From Pseudobutyrivibrio xylanivorans DSM 14809 (lineage in GTDB: Bacteria; Bacillota; Clostridia; Lachnospirales; Lachnospiraceae), in NCBI RefSeq assembly GCF_900141825.1, contig NZ_FQYQ01000005.1:41800-105799 (forward strand): 64,000 bases of DNA, read 5' to 3'. Positions 36,564-45,889 of this stretch are shown piece after piece; within the stretch, counting starts at the first letter, position 1; every line of letters starts with the position of its first letter. Below the pieces are notes generated by a model. That model searched no databases and was not told the DNA's origin. It saw only the letters and a list, made by a program, of their open reading frames with translations. The translations under genes and the position numbers were made by a program.

Positions 36564-37235
36564 CTAATCATCTATCTCCACTTTATAGCCTACTCCTCTT
36601 GCGGATATTATTTCAAATTCTTTGCATTCACCGATTTTATTACGTATACGATTTATATAAACCTTTATAGTGCTATAATCTGTCTCTGAATCATATCCCC
36701 ATATTTCATCCATAAGCTGCTGCTTTGTAAATATTACTCCTGGGTAGGATAATAGTTTATGTAACAGCTTGAATTCTGTTTCAGTTAAATCAACCTTTCT
36801 ACCTGAAACAGTGGCGGACATGGAAGCTTCTGATAGAGAAAAATCTCCAATTACAATCTCTTTCTCGCTATTAATTTTGTATCTTCTAAGAATTGCCTCT
36901 ATATGCCATGTCAATTCTTCATAATCTATTGGCTTTGTAAGGTATTCATCTATACCCAGATTATACCCTTTCTTTTTATGTAAAAACGAATCCATAGCAG
37001 TAAGCATAATTACTGGAGTTTCATCCTTTGTGCTTCGAAGCTCTGACACAAATTCATAACCATCCATGTTTGGCATCATCACATCAACGATTGTTAAATC
37101 CACCTTTTCACGTTCTAATACATCAAATGCCTTCAGTCCATCTTCGGCCTCTAGTATCTCATATTTATCTCTCAGTTTAACCTTAGTAAGCTCCCTTACT
37201 GGCTTTTCATCTTCAATTAATAATATTCGTACCAT
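36564..37235 (-). CDS. OmpR-family response regulator
   Basis: 223 residues. Receiver with Asp51 (TIVDVMMPNMDG), Lys in TKPIDYEEL, and a winged helix (TETEFKLLHKLLSYPG region, RGVGYKVEI end). Gene order is kinase then regulator, the reverse of the neighbouring system. The two regulators have the same length and matching motifs, so an old duplication of the pair is likely. The ATG lies 11 bases after the kinase stop. Confidence 0.94.
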   Translation of the reverse strand: MVRILLIEDEKPVRELTKVKLRDKYEILEAEDGLKAFDVLEREKVDLTIVDVMMPNMDGYEFVSELRSTKDETPVIMLTAMDSFLHKKKGYNLGIDEYLTKPIDYEELTWHIEAILRRYKINSEKEIVIGDFSLSEASMSATVSGRKVDLTETEFKLLHKLLSYPGVIFTKQQLMDEIWGYDSETDYSTIKVYINRIRNKIGECKEFEIISARGVGYKVEIDD

Positions 37236-37246
37236 ACTGCGCCCTA

Positions 37247-38287
37247 TTAAACTGGTAAATTCACAGTGAATGTTGAGCCTTCATTTATCTTACTTGCTAC
37301 CTGGATATTTCCCCCACAAAGAGTAACAATCCGCTTTACAATAGCAAGCCCTATTCCGCTGCCCTTGGCTACACTGGAGGAATCATTTTGGTAATACTTA
37401 TCAAAAATTCTTTCCATGGTCTTTTTGTCCATGCCTATTCCATTATCACTTATGGAAACAATAATCTCCTCATCAGTAGAATATCCCTCTATCTCTATTC
37501 TTCCATTTTTAGATGTGAATTTAATAGCATTATTTAAAAGATTAAGCCATACCTGCTGAAGCAATTCCTCATTTCCATAATATGGCAAAGTTAAATCCTC
37601 ATCCATTTCTAATTCAATGTTCTTTTTATCAAGGGCTTTCGATAATATAATAACGCATTTACGAAGTTGCTCTGCCAAGTCGTATTCTTCTTTATTATCT
37701 ACAACCTGCATAGCATCTACTTTAGATAAAAGCAGTGTGTTCATTGATAGATTAAGCAATCTTTTAGATTCCTCAGAAATCATGGTGAGCTGCTCAATTC
37801 GTTCAGGGGTCTCTAAATCCCTTCCTGTTTCTAAAAGATATTCCGAGAAGCCACTGATAGCTGTAATAGGCGTTTTAAACTCATGGGCAAACTCGTTTGT
37901 AAAATCCTGCATCTCTTCCTTTGTCTTTTTAAGTTCAAGAGTCATTGCATTAAACTGACTATATGCCTTTTCAAACTCACCTGCATGCTTAATATCTATT
38001 TGATACTCAAGATTTCCATTAGCCACTTCGTCCATAGCCTTTGTCAGTTCATCAATTCTGCCAGATAACTTGTTTACCACCGGTTTCATGGCCAAATAAT
38101 AAACAGTAGTCATTATAGGTATCATTGCAAGCATTGTAAGAGAACTTCTATCATCAAAATCAAATACCACTGAACCTATGGCACCATAGCCCATAACGCC
38201 GCCTATAACAACAATAGAACCAATCACATATACCCAGCGAAACCCTTTTATTTTGTTTTTCTTAGGATTTTTCTTGTTGCTCGTCAT
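37247..38287 (-). CDS. Two-component sensor histidine kinase
   Basis: 346 residues. Two membrane helices (about 17-42 and 50-68), HAMP-like segment, phospho-acceptor His135 in FAHEFKTPITA, then N box (NLLNNAIKF), G1 (DNGIGMD) and G2 (KGSGIGLAIV). The sensing loop is only a few residues, so the signal may come through the multi-helix protein whose gene overlaps its start by 4 bases (38284-38287). Confidence 0.93.
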   Translation of the reverse strand: MTSNKKNPKKNKIKGFRWVYVIGSIVVIGGVMGYGAIGSVVFDFDDRSSLTMLAMIPIMTTVYYLAMKPVVNKLSGRIDELTKAMDEVANGNLEYQIDIKHAGEFEKAYSQFNAMTLELKKTKEEMQDFTNEFAHEFKTPITAISGFSEYLLETGRDLETPERIEQLTMISEESKRLLNLSMNTLLLSKVDAMQVVDNKEEYDLAEQLRKCVIILSKALDKKNIELEMDEDLTLPYYGNEELLQQVWLNLLNNAIKFTSKNGRIEIEGYSTDEEIIVSISDNGIGMDKKTMERIFDKYYQNDSSSVAKGSGIGLAIVKRIVTLCGGNIQVASKINEGSTFTVNLPV

Positions 38288-39201
38288 AAGGATTTCTCCA
38301 TACTCCTATCTTCTAAACCAAAATTATTACTATATTTAATCAGCCAAATAACAATCCCCTGATTTATAAAAAATACTAAACTTCCAGTCAATGCATTAAA
38401 ATGCTCCCTTGTTTTAACATCAGCACCACACATATGTAACAATGCTGTTTGAAATGTGAAAAGCATTACAAGAGCTACAGCTAGGTTTATCAGTTGCACC
38501 GCTTTCCATATACCAGAGTTGTGTGGCTTGTTTTGGGCTATAAAGACAATCAAAGTAATTAGCCTTACAAACACATACAAGGCCATTGCATATAAAATAA
38601 TAAAATGATATTCGAATGTATCCTCATTAAAGATAATGAGTAATCCCATTACCGCAGTGACAGAGTTCATAAGAAATAGAAGCTTTGCTACATTTCTTAT
38701 TATTTTACATTCATAAGGCCCCTTTTCATCTTCCCTAAGCATAACGGCTATCTTATGCTCTTTGTGGGATAAATACCACCTGATTACTGCAATACAAAGA
38801 TTATAAAGGCCTATTACATAAAACCATCTAGATTTATAGATGTAGGCTACAACAAAATAAAAAACAAGGTAAAGAGTATTCATTAATCCGCCAAAATAAA
38901 GAAATATTCTTTGCCTATATCTAATATTTTTTATCATGCTCCCAACAATTGGCAAACTTTCTCCAATTCTAATAGCCCAAGGCACTCCATCTCTATATAT
39001 GGCAAATCCAAGAATAAGCATAAAGTAAAAGGTTATTGCATATACGATATATTCAAGAAAATCAGGGATAATTTCACCATTAAGCAAGCATAATACTAAA
39101 ACTATCCCTGATATTGAAAACCATAATAAAGCTTTCCATAGTTTAAAACTAATTGTAGTTGTGGCAAATTTCTTAATTAACTCTATTATTTTCTCAGCCA
39201 T
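38284..39201 (-). CDS. Multi-helix membrane protein of unknown function, two-component partner
   Basis: 305 residues with about eight hydrophobic helices and no recognised family. Charged loops are short apart from one at about 148-165. Its stop overlaps the histidine kinase start (ATGA), so the two are made together, and it is a candidate sensor or accessory subunit. The ribosome site is weak. It lies 33 bases after the MATE gene. Confidence 0.8.
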   Translation of the reverse strand: MAEKIIELIKKFATTTISFKLWKALLWFSISGIVLVLCLLNGEIIPDFLEYIVYAITFYFMLILGFAIYRDGVPWAIRIGESLPIVGSMIKNIRYRQRIFLYFGGLMNTLYLVFYFVVAYIYKSRWFYVIGLYNLCIAVIRWYLSHKEHKIAVMLREDEKGPYECKIIRNVAKLLFLMNSVTAVMGLLIIFNEDTFEYHFIILYAMALYVFVRLITLIVFIAQNKPHNSGIWKAVQLINLAVALVMLFTFQTALLHMCGADVKTREHFNALTGSLVFFINQGIVIWLIKYSNNFGLEDRSMEKSL

Positions 39202-39234
39202 TTTATAATCTGATCCCCATTTGGTTATTTTTTC

Positions 39235-40584
39235 TTATAATACCATAACTGGGTCTGCACATAATACTCTAATATGATTTGTCAAAACTATTACTCCCAC
39301 AATAGCTGCAACTATATCTACTACTGCAAAACAAAATATTAGTCCACTAAATCCAAATAAAGCGTTTAGTATAATCATTGCAGGGATTAGAACGCCTCCT
39401 TGTCTGATTAGAGTAATAACTGTACTTGCGGCCGCCTTATCTGTTGCCTGTAAAAAAGTAACTGCAGATTGATATATAGAATAAATTGGAGCGGTAATAA
39501 AGCATCCAATCAGGATTTGTCTTCCATACATTGCAATACTTGCATCATCTATAAAGGCTTTCATCAATATATCTCTTCCACCTATACAAAGTAGCGCTAC
39601 CACCAAACCAAATATCATGCAAGCCATTGTTGTCTTAACAATGAATTCCTTAACTCTTTCAATATTTCCCCTACCAAAATTGTAAGAAACAGCCGGCTGC
39701 ACACCCATACATATACCTAGTTGGGTTGTTGTGGATAAAAGCATGATTGAACGGCTAATACCAAAAGCGCCCTGGGCATCGGCACCTACATTTAGCAGTA
39801 AATTATTGAGTACCATGTAGGAAACACTCATAAGAACTGTCCCTGAAGCTATTGGCAGTCCAAGTATCATTGGATGAATTGCTGACTCATAGTTTAATTT
39901 AATATTCTTAGGGGACAATGATAAATAATCCTTCTTACCCTTTAGTAATCTGAACAAAATAACTGATGAAAGTACATTACCAATTACAGTAGCCACTGCG
40001 GCACCTGTAACCCCCATGCCAAATCCTAGTATAAAAATAGGATCTAAAATAATATTTGTTATAGTTCCTGAAAGGTTTGCAATCATAGGCTCCTTCATAG
40101 AACCATCAGCTCTCATGATATTTACAAATCCATTTGCAAACATCATAAATGGACACCCTAAAGCTAAAAATCTAAGGTATAAAGCAGCAAAATCTCTATA
40201 GCTATCAGCTGCCCCAAGCATTGAAATCAACGGTTCTGTGAAAATGTTAAGTACCAATGCCATTAATAATCCGATAACGACGCAAAACCAAAAACAAAAG
40301 CTTGAAATTCTTTTACTGTTTTCAATATCCTTCTTTCCTAATGCAACAGATATTGCTGTACAACCACCGGCTCCAATTAATGTTCCAAATGCCTGTATAA
40401 TTGGGAAAATTGGCATACATACAGATATTGCATTAATCATTCGCGCGTCACCTGTTTTTCCAATAAAGAAAACATCTGCCATATTATATACAACCATTAC
40501 AAGAGTAATGATTACTGTTGGAATAGCAAGGGAAGCTATTACCTGCCATACCTTTCCTGTTTCTAATTTCTTTTGTTTATCCAT
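39235..40584 (-). CDS. MATE-family multidrug/cation antiporter
   Basis: 449 residues, about twelve helices in two halves. MATE features are the N-terminal IASLAIPTVIITLVMVVYNMAD stretch (key residues P and N/D), FFIGKTGDA, GAGGCTAIS, and LGICMGVQPAVSYNFG in the second half. It probably exports drugs or metabolites by Na+ or H+ exchange. It lies between a phytol/dolichol-kinase-like gene and the membrane protein/kinase/regulator genes, and may be regulated by that system. Confidence 0.92.
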   Translation of the reverse strand: MDKQKKLETGKVWQVIASLAIPTVIITLVMVVYNMADVFFIGKTGDARMINAISVCMPIFPIIQAFGTLIGAGGCTAISVALGKKDIENSKRISSFCFWFCVVIGLLMALVLNIFTEPLISMLGAADSYRDFAALYLRFLALGCPFMMFANGFVNIMRADGSMKEPMIANLSGTITNIILDPIFILGFGMGVTGAAVATVIGNVLSSVILFRLLKGKKDYLSLSPKNIKLNYESAIHPMILGLPIASGTVLMSVSYMVLNNLLLNVGADAQGAFGISRSIMLLSTTTQLGICMGVQPAVSYNFGRGNIERVKEFIVKTTMACMIFGLVVALLCIGGRDILMKAFIDDASIAMYGRQILIGCFITAPIYSIYQSAVTFLQATDKAAASTVITLIRQGGVLIPAMIILNALFGFSGLIFCFAVVDIVAAIVGVIVLTNHIRVLCADPVMVL

Positions 40585-40601
40585 ACTTTAAATAACTCCT
40601 T

Positions 40602-41324
40602 TTATATTCCACCTGCTGCTAGAGTAAGAATAATAAATCCTACCATTGATACAAGAGGACATGCCACCGTATCCAATCCATGCTTAGTAAATAATTCAGT
40701 AATAGAAGAAAACACTGCAATCCAAAAGCAAACAAGTACAACAAACCAAATGTTAGTTAATGCTGTGTGTCTGTGGTATAGAACAAAAACAGAAATAAAG
40801 GTGGTAACAAACATTCCCAATGTTCCCTCAATACTCTTTTTTCCTTCAATAAATCTTCCACTTACCTTATGCTTACCAAATCTCTTTCCTACAAGAGCTG
40901 CCACACAATCTCCTATGCCCCAAGCAATTATTGAAAGCACTGCTGCCCATCTCTGTGAAAACAATCCCCATGCAAAAAAGATAACTACCGCATAAGTACC
41001 ATACAATAAAAGCATGCTTCTTGTCTGCTCACCTGCACTTCTTTGCTTCATATCAACTGCACTTTCCAGATTAGTCTTTTTGGTACCAAGGTAAGCCAAG
41101 CCCATAAACAATAGACATACAAGCACAGATGCCACCCAACTAGAAGATGGGATTACTATTGGCATAATAGAGAAAACTGATACAAGATGTAAAAGCTTTC
41201 TATATAACTCGCCAGGTAATCCCACCTTCTTATTAATGAGTATCACACTCACTGCCAAAACCCCAAAATGTAATGCCAAAAGAATAAAGCATTTAACTGT
41301 TTCAAATAAAACTGTTGCTAACAT
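40602..41324 (-). CDS. Phytol/dolichol kinase-like membrane CTP-transferase family protein
   Basis: 240 residues with seven or so hydrophobic helices. Family signs are RKLLHLVSVF at about 42, WGIGDCVAALVGKRFGKHK at about 135-153 (GDxxAAxxGxxxG), and EGKKSIEGTLG just after. Members of this SEC59/DGK1/VTE5 group use CTP to phosphorylate polyprenols, phytol or diacylglycerol. The lipid substrate here is unknown. The ATG has AAAGGAG upstream. It appears to be the first gene of a five-gene run with MATE, membrane protein, kinase and regulator. Confidence 0.82.
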   Translation of the reverse strand: MLATVLFETVKCFILLALHFGVLAVSVILINKKVGLPGELYRKLLHLVSVFSIMPIVIPSSSWVASVLVCLLFMGLAYLGTKKTNLESAVDMKQRSAGEQTRSMLLLYGTYAVVIFFAWGLFSQRWAAVLSIIAWGIGDCVAALVGKRFGKHKVSGRFIEGKKSIEGTLGMFVTTFISVFVLYHRHTALTNIWFVVLVCFWIAVFSSITELFTKHGLDTVACPLVSMVGFIILTLAAGGI

Positions 41325-41394
41325 ATCTAATCTCCTTTTCTTTTTTTACTGGAGATATAATATGTTCTTTTGGTTAATCCTTGGTAAATATTAT

Positions 41395-44300
41395 TTACTC
41401 TACTGTAATTTCAGGATCTTTTTCTTTATATATTTTTGAAATAATAATTAAAAGTACTGTAAGCACAAGCCCGATTATACCAATAGTTATACCAATTGGC
41501 ATAAATTCAGCAGATAAATCTGCATCATCCTTTGTAAGGAATACCATAGATAATCCTGCGCCAAATAATAATACCGTAAATACCATATCAATTATAAAGC
41601 TTGTACATCTACGCTTCTTACTATCCTCCTTTAATAAATTAAGAATTGATAGCGCTACTGGAATAAATACTAAAACAACTAATATTGCAAATAACACATA
41701 TAATGCTATTTTCCACCATGGAGTAATTTGTACAATCTTAGCCCCTGCTGAAAGTCCATTCATCGCATTACTTCTTGATATAGCAAACACAATATCCTTA
41801 GCTGCACGTTGCATATTAGATATAACTGTGTTAGTCATATCTTCATCCGCAAGCTTCCATAGCTCGGAATCAGAATTCAACCATAATGAAGTTCCTGCCG
41901 CAAGGCCCTCTCTTAAATCTTCATAAGCAAACACATTGTAAGAAGCCTGATCTGTAATAACAAATCCTTCGTAGCCCCACTCATTTCTAAGCACATTTGT
42001 CATAAGACCTACATGACCACCAGTCCATGTACTTCCTATACGATTCATACTTGCCATTACACCATGTGCATCTGCATCAGTAACAGCTGCTTCAAATGCC
42101 TTTAGATAAATTTCACGAATGACCTGCTCGCTTGCAAAGATACTTACACCCATTCGGTTTGTCTCTTGGTCATTAAGCGCAAAATGCTTGATTGTGACCA
42201 TAGCACCCTTGCTCTGAGCACCATTTACTGTAGCAGCTCCCATAATACCAGAAAGATATCCGTCCTCTGAATAGTATTCAAAGTTTCTTCCTGAATATGG
42301 TGTACGATGTATATTCATAGCTGGGGCATACCATCCAGCCACTTTAAGTGCAATACTATCCTCACCTATACATTTACCAAATTCTTCTGCAAGCTCTTTA
42401 TTCCATGTTGATGCAAGCACTATTTCTGGTGGATATGCCATACCATTTTCACCACCAACAAGTGTGCTGGAAATACCTGCTGTACCATCCTTATCAACTG
42501 TAGCCGGAAGCTGAATAGAATCTACCGATACTGTGCCATAACCACCTACACGTACCAAATTATCTAGCTCTGTAACAGACATCTGTTCAATAAGTACTTC
42601 CCATAGTGGGTCACTATAATCAACATCTCTTAGCATAGCTACATTAAGCTTGCCATATTCATCATTAATCTTTCCTGTAACAGGAGTATCTTCTACAGTG
42701 TCTTCAACTTTAATAATTGCCTCTGCATCAATTAATTCCTTAGGCGCATCCCAGTTACCATCAGCATAAGTTGTTGGCCATGTACCACTCCAATTACTAC
42801 GACTTAAATATTTAAAATCCTCATCATAATGCTTGATATCAGCATCCTCGAACTGATTAGATACCTCATATCCTGTAGCTACTGACTTTGCATATGTTGT
42901 TGCATCAAGCTCAGCCACATTAAATGAAGCTGCAAGGGATGCGTTGCCTGCATAATCCATACCATTGCTTTCGCTATATCCCTTTAAAGCTAAAATATTA
43001 TTTAAAGCATCATGAGAGTTTTTACCAACTGCAAAATAATAGTCACCAGCATCAACAATATATGTTCCATTTCCATACTGGTCATATACCTTCATGCTCT
43101 CTTTTGGCACTGATACTGTTACAGTCTGTGAATCTCCTGCTGCAATCACATCTGTCTTCTCATATCCAACTAACTCGACAGCTGATTTTTCAATAGCATT
43201 CTCTTTATCATAATCTGTATAAGGGGATTGCATGTAAACCTGCACCACTTCCTTGGATGGAACTTTCCCGATATTTTTAACATCAACAGACACCTCATAT
43301 GTGCTGTCTGTCTCTTGAACAGCATAATTGCTATATTCAAAATCTGTATAAGATAATCCATATCCAAAAGGATATTGCACCATAGTATTGTAATCATAGT
43401 TTGAAGCACTTTCATTACCAAGTACAACGTCCTCATATCTAGTCTCATAATACTTATAACCTACATATATTCCTTCCGAATAAACCATATAGTTAGTTCC
43501 AAATGCTTCCTCAGAACCATTAATTGTGTATGAACCAAAGTTTGCCATTGCAGGTGCACTCATGGAATCGTATGCATAAGTATCTACTAGTCTTCCTGAG
43601 AATGATGCATCACCATCTAAAAGTGCGCTAAGTCCATAAGTTCCTGTTTCTCCCAATGCACCAATCCAAGCAACTGCATCCACATCTAAATCTGTTAAAG
43701 CACCTAGCTCAATTGGATTTTGTGTATTTAGAAGAACTACTACTTTATCAAAATTCGCATTTGCCATCTTGATTAGATTTAGTTCATTTTCATCAAGTTC
43801 AAGATACTTATATCCACTAGGAAGTACACCTGTTGTTAAATCAGCACTTTCTCCACCGCTTCGTCCAATAAGTACGATAGCTGCATCATTATAATCTGCA
43901 AAACTTGCCTTTACTTCCTCGGTGTACTCACTTACAGGTACTTCGTTAACGGCGAATTCTCCATTTCCGTATGCATCAATGACAGTTTTTCTATATGATG
44001 ATCCTTCACCCTCATCATAGAGTTGTTTAGTTATTGGGTTAACTGTATATCCAGCATCCTCTAATGCTGTATATAAATCCACTGCCTTTTCAGTATCAAC
44101 CGAACCGGCACCGCCACCACCATAAACTAAATCAGCACTATCCTGACCTAATAAAGTAATTTTAAGATTTTTCTCAAGTGGTAATGCTCCATTATTTTCA
44201 AGAAGAACTGCTCCTTCTTCTTCAATCTTAGAGCCAACTTCTTCTAGATGTCTCTTCATCTCAGCTTCATTCGAGTAATCTGAAGTGAAATAATTAGAAT

Positions 44301-44466
44301 CCTCTTCTTCATCATTGATAATCTTCTGGGTTTCTGCATTAAAGTATACAGATACTAGGCTTGAATATTTATTAGTGTACATATTTGCAATAAATAAGCT
44401 GACAATAATTGCAATTGCAACTAAACAAGCCATGATACATCTGCATATCATTCCTGTCTTTTTCAT
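41395..44466 (-). CDS. Membrane-spanning family 3 glycoside hydrolase with permuted domain order
   Basis: 1023 residues. N-terminal anchor at about 10-28, then the GH3 C-type alpha/beta domain (about 75-330), a fibronectin-III-like domain (about 380-510), and after a linker the (alpha/beta)8 catalytic barrel (about 600-915). The probable nucleophile is Asp at about 839 in GFVITDQASYN, where most GH3 have TDW. HFALNDQETNR matches the Lys-His binding region. Three further hydrophobic helices (about 927-950, 962-985 and 995-1013) end the protein, so it is fixed to the membrane at both ends with the active site outside. It is likely a beta-glucosidase/xylosidase. AAGGAGG precedes the ATG. Confidence 0.9.
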   Translation of the reverse strand: MKKTGMICRCIMACLVAIAIIVSLFIANMYTNKYSSLVSVYFNAETQKIINDEEEDSNYFTSDYSNEAEMKRHLEEVGSKIEEEGAVLLENNGALPLEKNLKITLLGQDSADLVYGGGGAGSVDTEKAVDLYTALEDAGYTVNPITKQLYDEGEGSSYRKTVIDAYGNGEFAVNEVPVSEYTEEVKASFADYNDAAIVLIGRSGGESADLTTGVLPSGYKYLELDENELNLIKMANANFDKVVVLLNTQNPIELGALTDLDVDAVAWIGALGETGTYGLSALLDGDASFSGRLVDTYAYDSMSAPAMANFGSYTINGSEEAFGTNYMVYSEGIYVGYKYYETRYEDVVLGNESASNYDYNTMVQYPFGYGLSYTDFEYSNYAVQETDSTYEVSVDVKNIGKVPSKEVVQVYMQSPYTDYDKENAIEKSAVELVGYEKTDVIAAGDSQTVTVSVPKESMKVYDQYGNGTYIVDAGDYYFAVGKNSHDALNNILALKGYSESNGMDYAGNASLAASFNVAELDATTYAKSVATGYEVSNQFEDADIKHYDEDFKYLSRSNWSGTWPTTYADGNWDAPKELIDAEAIIKVEDTVEDTPVTGKINDEYGKLNVAMLRDVDYSDPLWEVLIEQMSVTELDNLVRVGGYGTVSVDSIQLPATVDKDGTAGISSTLVGGENGMAYPPEIVLASTWNKELAEEFGKCIGEDSIALKVAGWYAPAMNIHRTPYSGRNFEYYSEDGYLSGIMGAATVNGAQSKGAMVTIKHFALNDQETNRMGVSIFASEQVIREIYLKAFEAAVTDADAHGVMASMNRIGSTWTGGHVGLMTNVLRNEWGYEGFVITDQASYNVFAYEDLREGLAAGTSLWLNSDSELWKLADEDMTNTVISNMQRAAKDIVFAISRSNAMNGLSAGAKIVQITPWWKIALYVLFAILVVLVFIPVALSILNLLKEDSKKRRCTSFIIDMVFTVLLFGAGLSMVFLTKDDADLSAEFMPIGITIGIIGLVLTVLLIIISKIYKEKDPEITVE

Positions 44467-44549
44467 AAAAAACCTCCTTCATATATCCGCCCTTTGGCTT
44501 ATCTAAACCTAAAATAAGCCATAGCTTGAATAAATGAAAGAGGTGTGGC

Positions 44550-44579
44550 ACCGTTGGTATTTAGTTTGGCACAGTTGAC
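44550..44579. promoter_or_regulatory. Direct repeats resembling a LytTR binding site upstream of the GH3 gene
   Basis: ACCGTTGGT (44550-44558) and ACAGTTGAC (44571-44579) are direct repeats exactly 21 bases apart, two helix turns. The first fits the known LytTR half-site pattern (W-M-M-GTT-N-R-K) in all positions and the second in all but the last. They overlap the 3' end of the histidine kinase gene, about 85 bases upstream of the GH3 start, and the LytTR regulator is encoded in the same cluster. Confidence 0.55.
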
Positions 44580-45889
44580 ATAGGTATCATGATTTGCAAC
44601 GAAAAAACACCATCCTTATTTGCCCAGTACATATTTCCATTATATTTCTGAGCAATGTATTTTATACTCTTAAGTCCAAATCCGTGTCCTATATCATCCT
44701 TAGTAGTGGTTGGCAATTCATCTACTGTAGATGTAATTATATGACTATAGTTTTCAATCTGGAAAATGGTAAAAGCCTCTTTAGAAGAAACATTTACACT
44801 TATTACCTTTTTATTATCCTCGTCAAATTGTTCTACACATTCTATGGCATTATCAATGGCATTCCCAAGTAATGCATACAAGTCTATCACATCTATAAAA
44901 TCAAGATTAGCCTTTTTTATAGAACAAGAAAAGGTTATGTTTTTTGAACTGCAATACAGGCTTTTTTCAGCAAGAATAGTGTTTAGCACTTCATTATCGC
45001 AGAAAACCAGATTTTGATATTGTTCTATATGAGACATTTGGTCGTTTATAAACTCATCCTTTAGATTATCTGGCGCATTTTTAAGTGCCTTTAGCTTATG
45101 CTTTAAATCATGAGCATTTCTATTTACTAAATCGATAAGCTCCTTGGATATAGTGTAATGAGTAGCTGAATCCTGCAATATTCTAGAGATAATAGCCTGC
45201 TCTCTTGTGGCAACTGTAGATCTGAAATTAGCATATTGAATACCTAGTATTAATACACTGGTACTTACTCCCCACATAATTCCATAATTTCTTATATCGT
45301 CCCCTATTTGGAATAAATGCTGGGCTGAAAATGTAGACAGCAACATTACTGCAATAAATATCAGATAAAAGGCCACTAAAAATGAGCTATCATCATGTAG
45401 AACACCGTAACATGCCTTTAGCTTAGATGTAAACAAAAGATAGATAATAAAATACCAAATTGAGCAAACCATCATGCTGACAAATATATACACAATCAAA
45501 TGGGTCTTCAAATATGTCCAATAATATAAGGCCAAAGCTTCATGTACAACAACATACACTAAATGCTGAACTGCATAAGCTGATGCTATTACGTATAATC
45601 CATCTACTGTCCCAATAAAAAACAACCTCTTACAAAAATGCAATGTACTAAGAGCAAATATTATGTACCATCCTGAAATAAATGCAGTCCTTAAAGGGCA
45701 TATACTTGTGAATGCCAGCAATGGGAAATAAAAAAGCGAAGCTAGCATGTAACCCAAGATAAGTACAACTAATTTGGGAACAAAGTGCTTTTTCATTGGA
45801 ACAAATGGAATTAAAAATATCAGCTCAGCTGCTAATAATTCAACTATAAATCTAATTTCTTCAAATACATCTACAGCAGTAATATCCAT
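44561..45889 (-). CDS. AgrC/LytS-like sensor histidine kinase (GHKL type)
   Basis: 442 residues. Six or seven hydrophobic helices span about 12-222. The dimerisation helix has the phospho-acceptor His260 in NAHDLKHKL, followed by the quorum-sensing-type ATPase with N box (LLGNAIDNAIE) and G box (GHGFGLKSI). Kinases of this group often sense secreted peptides, but no peptide or AgrB gene is seen nearby. The start codon follows the regulator stop directly (TAA ATG) with GGAGGT upstream. Confidence 0.9.
   Translation of the reverse strand: MDITAVDVFEEIRFIVELLAAELIFLIPFVPMKKHFVPKLVVLILGYMLASLFYFPLLAFTSICPLRTAFISGWYIIFALSTLHFCKRLFFIGTVDGLYVIASAYAVQHLVYVVVHEALALYYWTYLKTHLIVYIFVSMMVCSIWYFIIYLLFTSKLKACYGVLHDDSSFLVAFYLIFIAVMLLSTFSAQHLFQIGDDIRNYGIMWGVSTSVLILGIQYANFRSTVATREQAIISRILQDSATHYTISKELIDLVNRNAHDLKHKLKALKNAPDNLKDEFINDQMSHIEQYQNLVFCDNEVLNTILAEKSLYCSSKNITFSCSIKKANLDFIDVIDLYALLGNAIDNAIECVEQFDEDNKKVISVNVSSKEAFTIFQIENYSHIITSTVDELPTTTKDDIGHGFGLKSIKYIAQKYNGNMYWANKDGVFSLQIMIPMSTVPN

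Noticed and set aside
44496..44520. Terminator hairpin GGCTTAT/ATAAGCC before the GH3 gene.
   Set aside because: The stem is 7 bp with a long loop and no T run; it may be chance in A/T-rich DNA.
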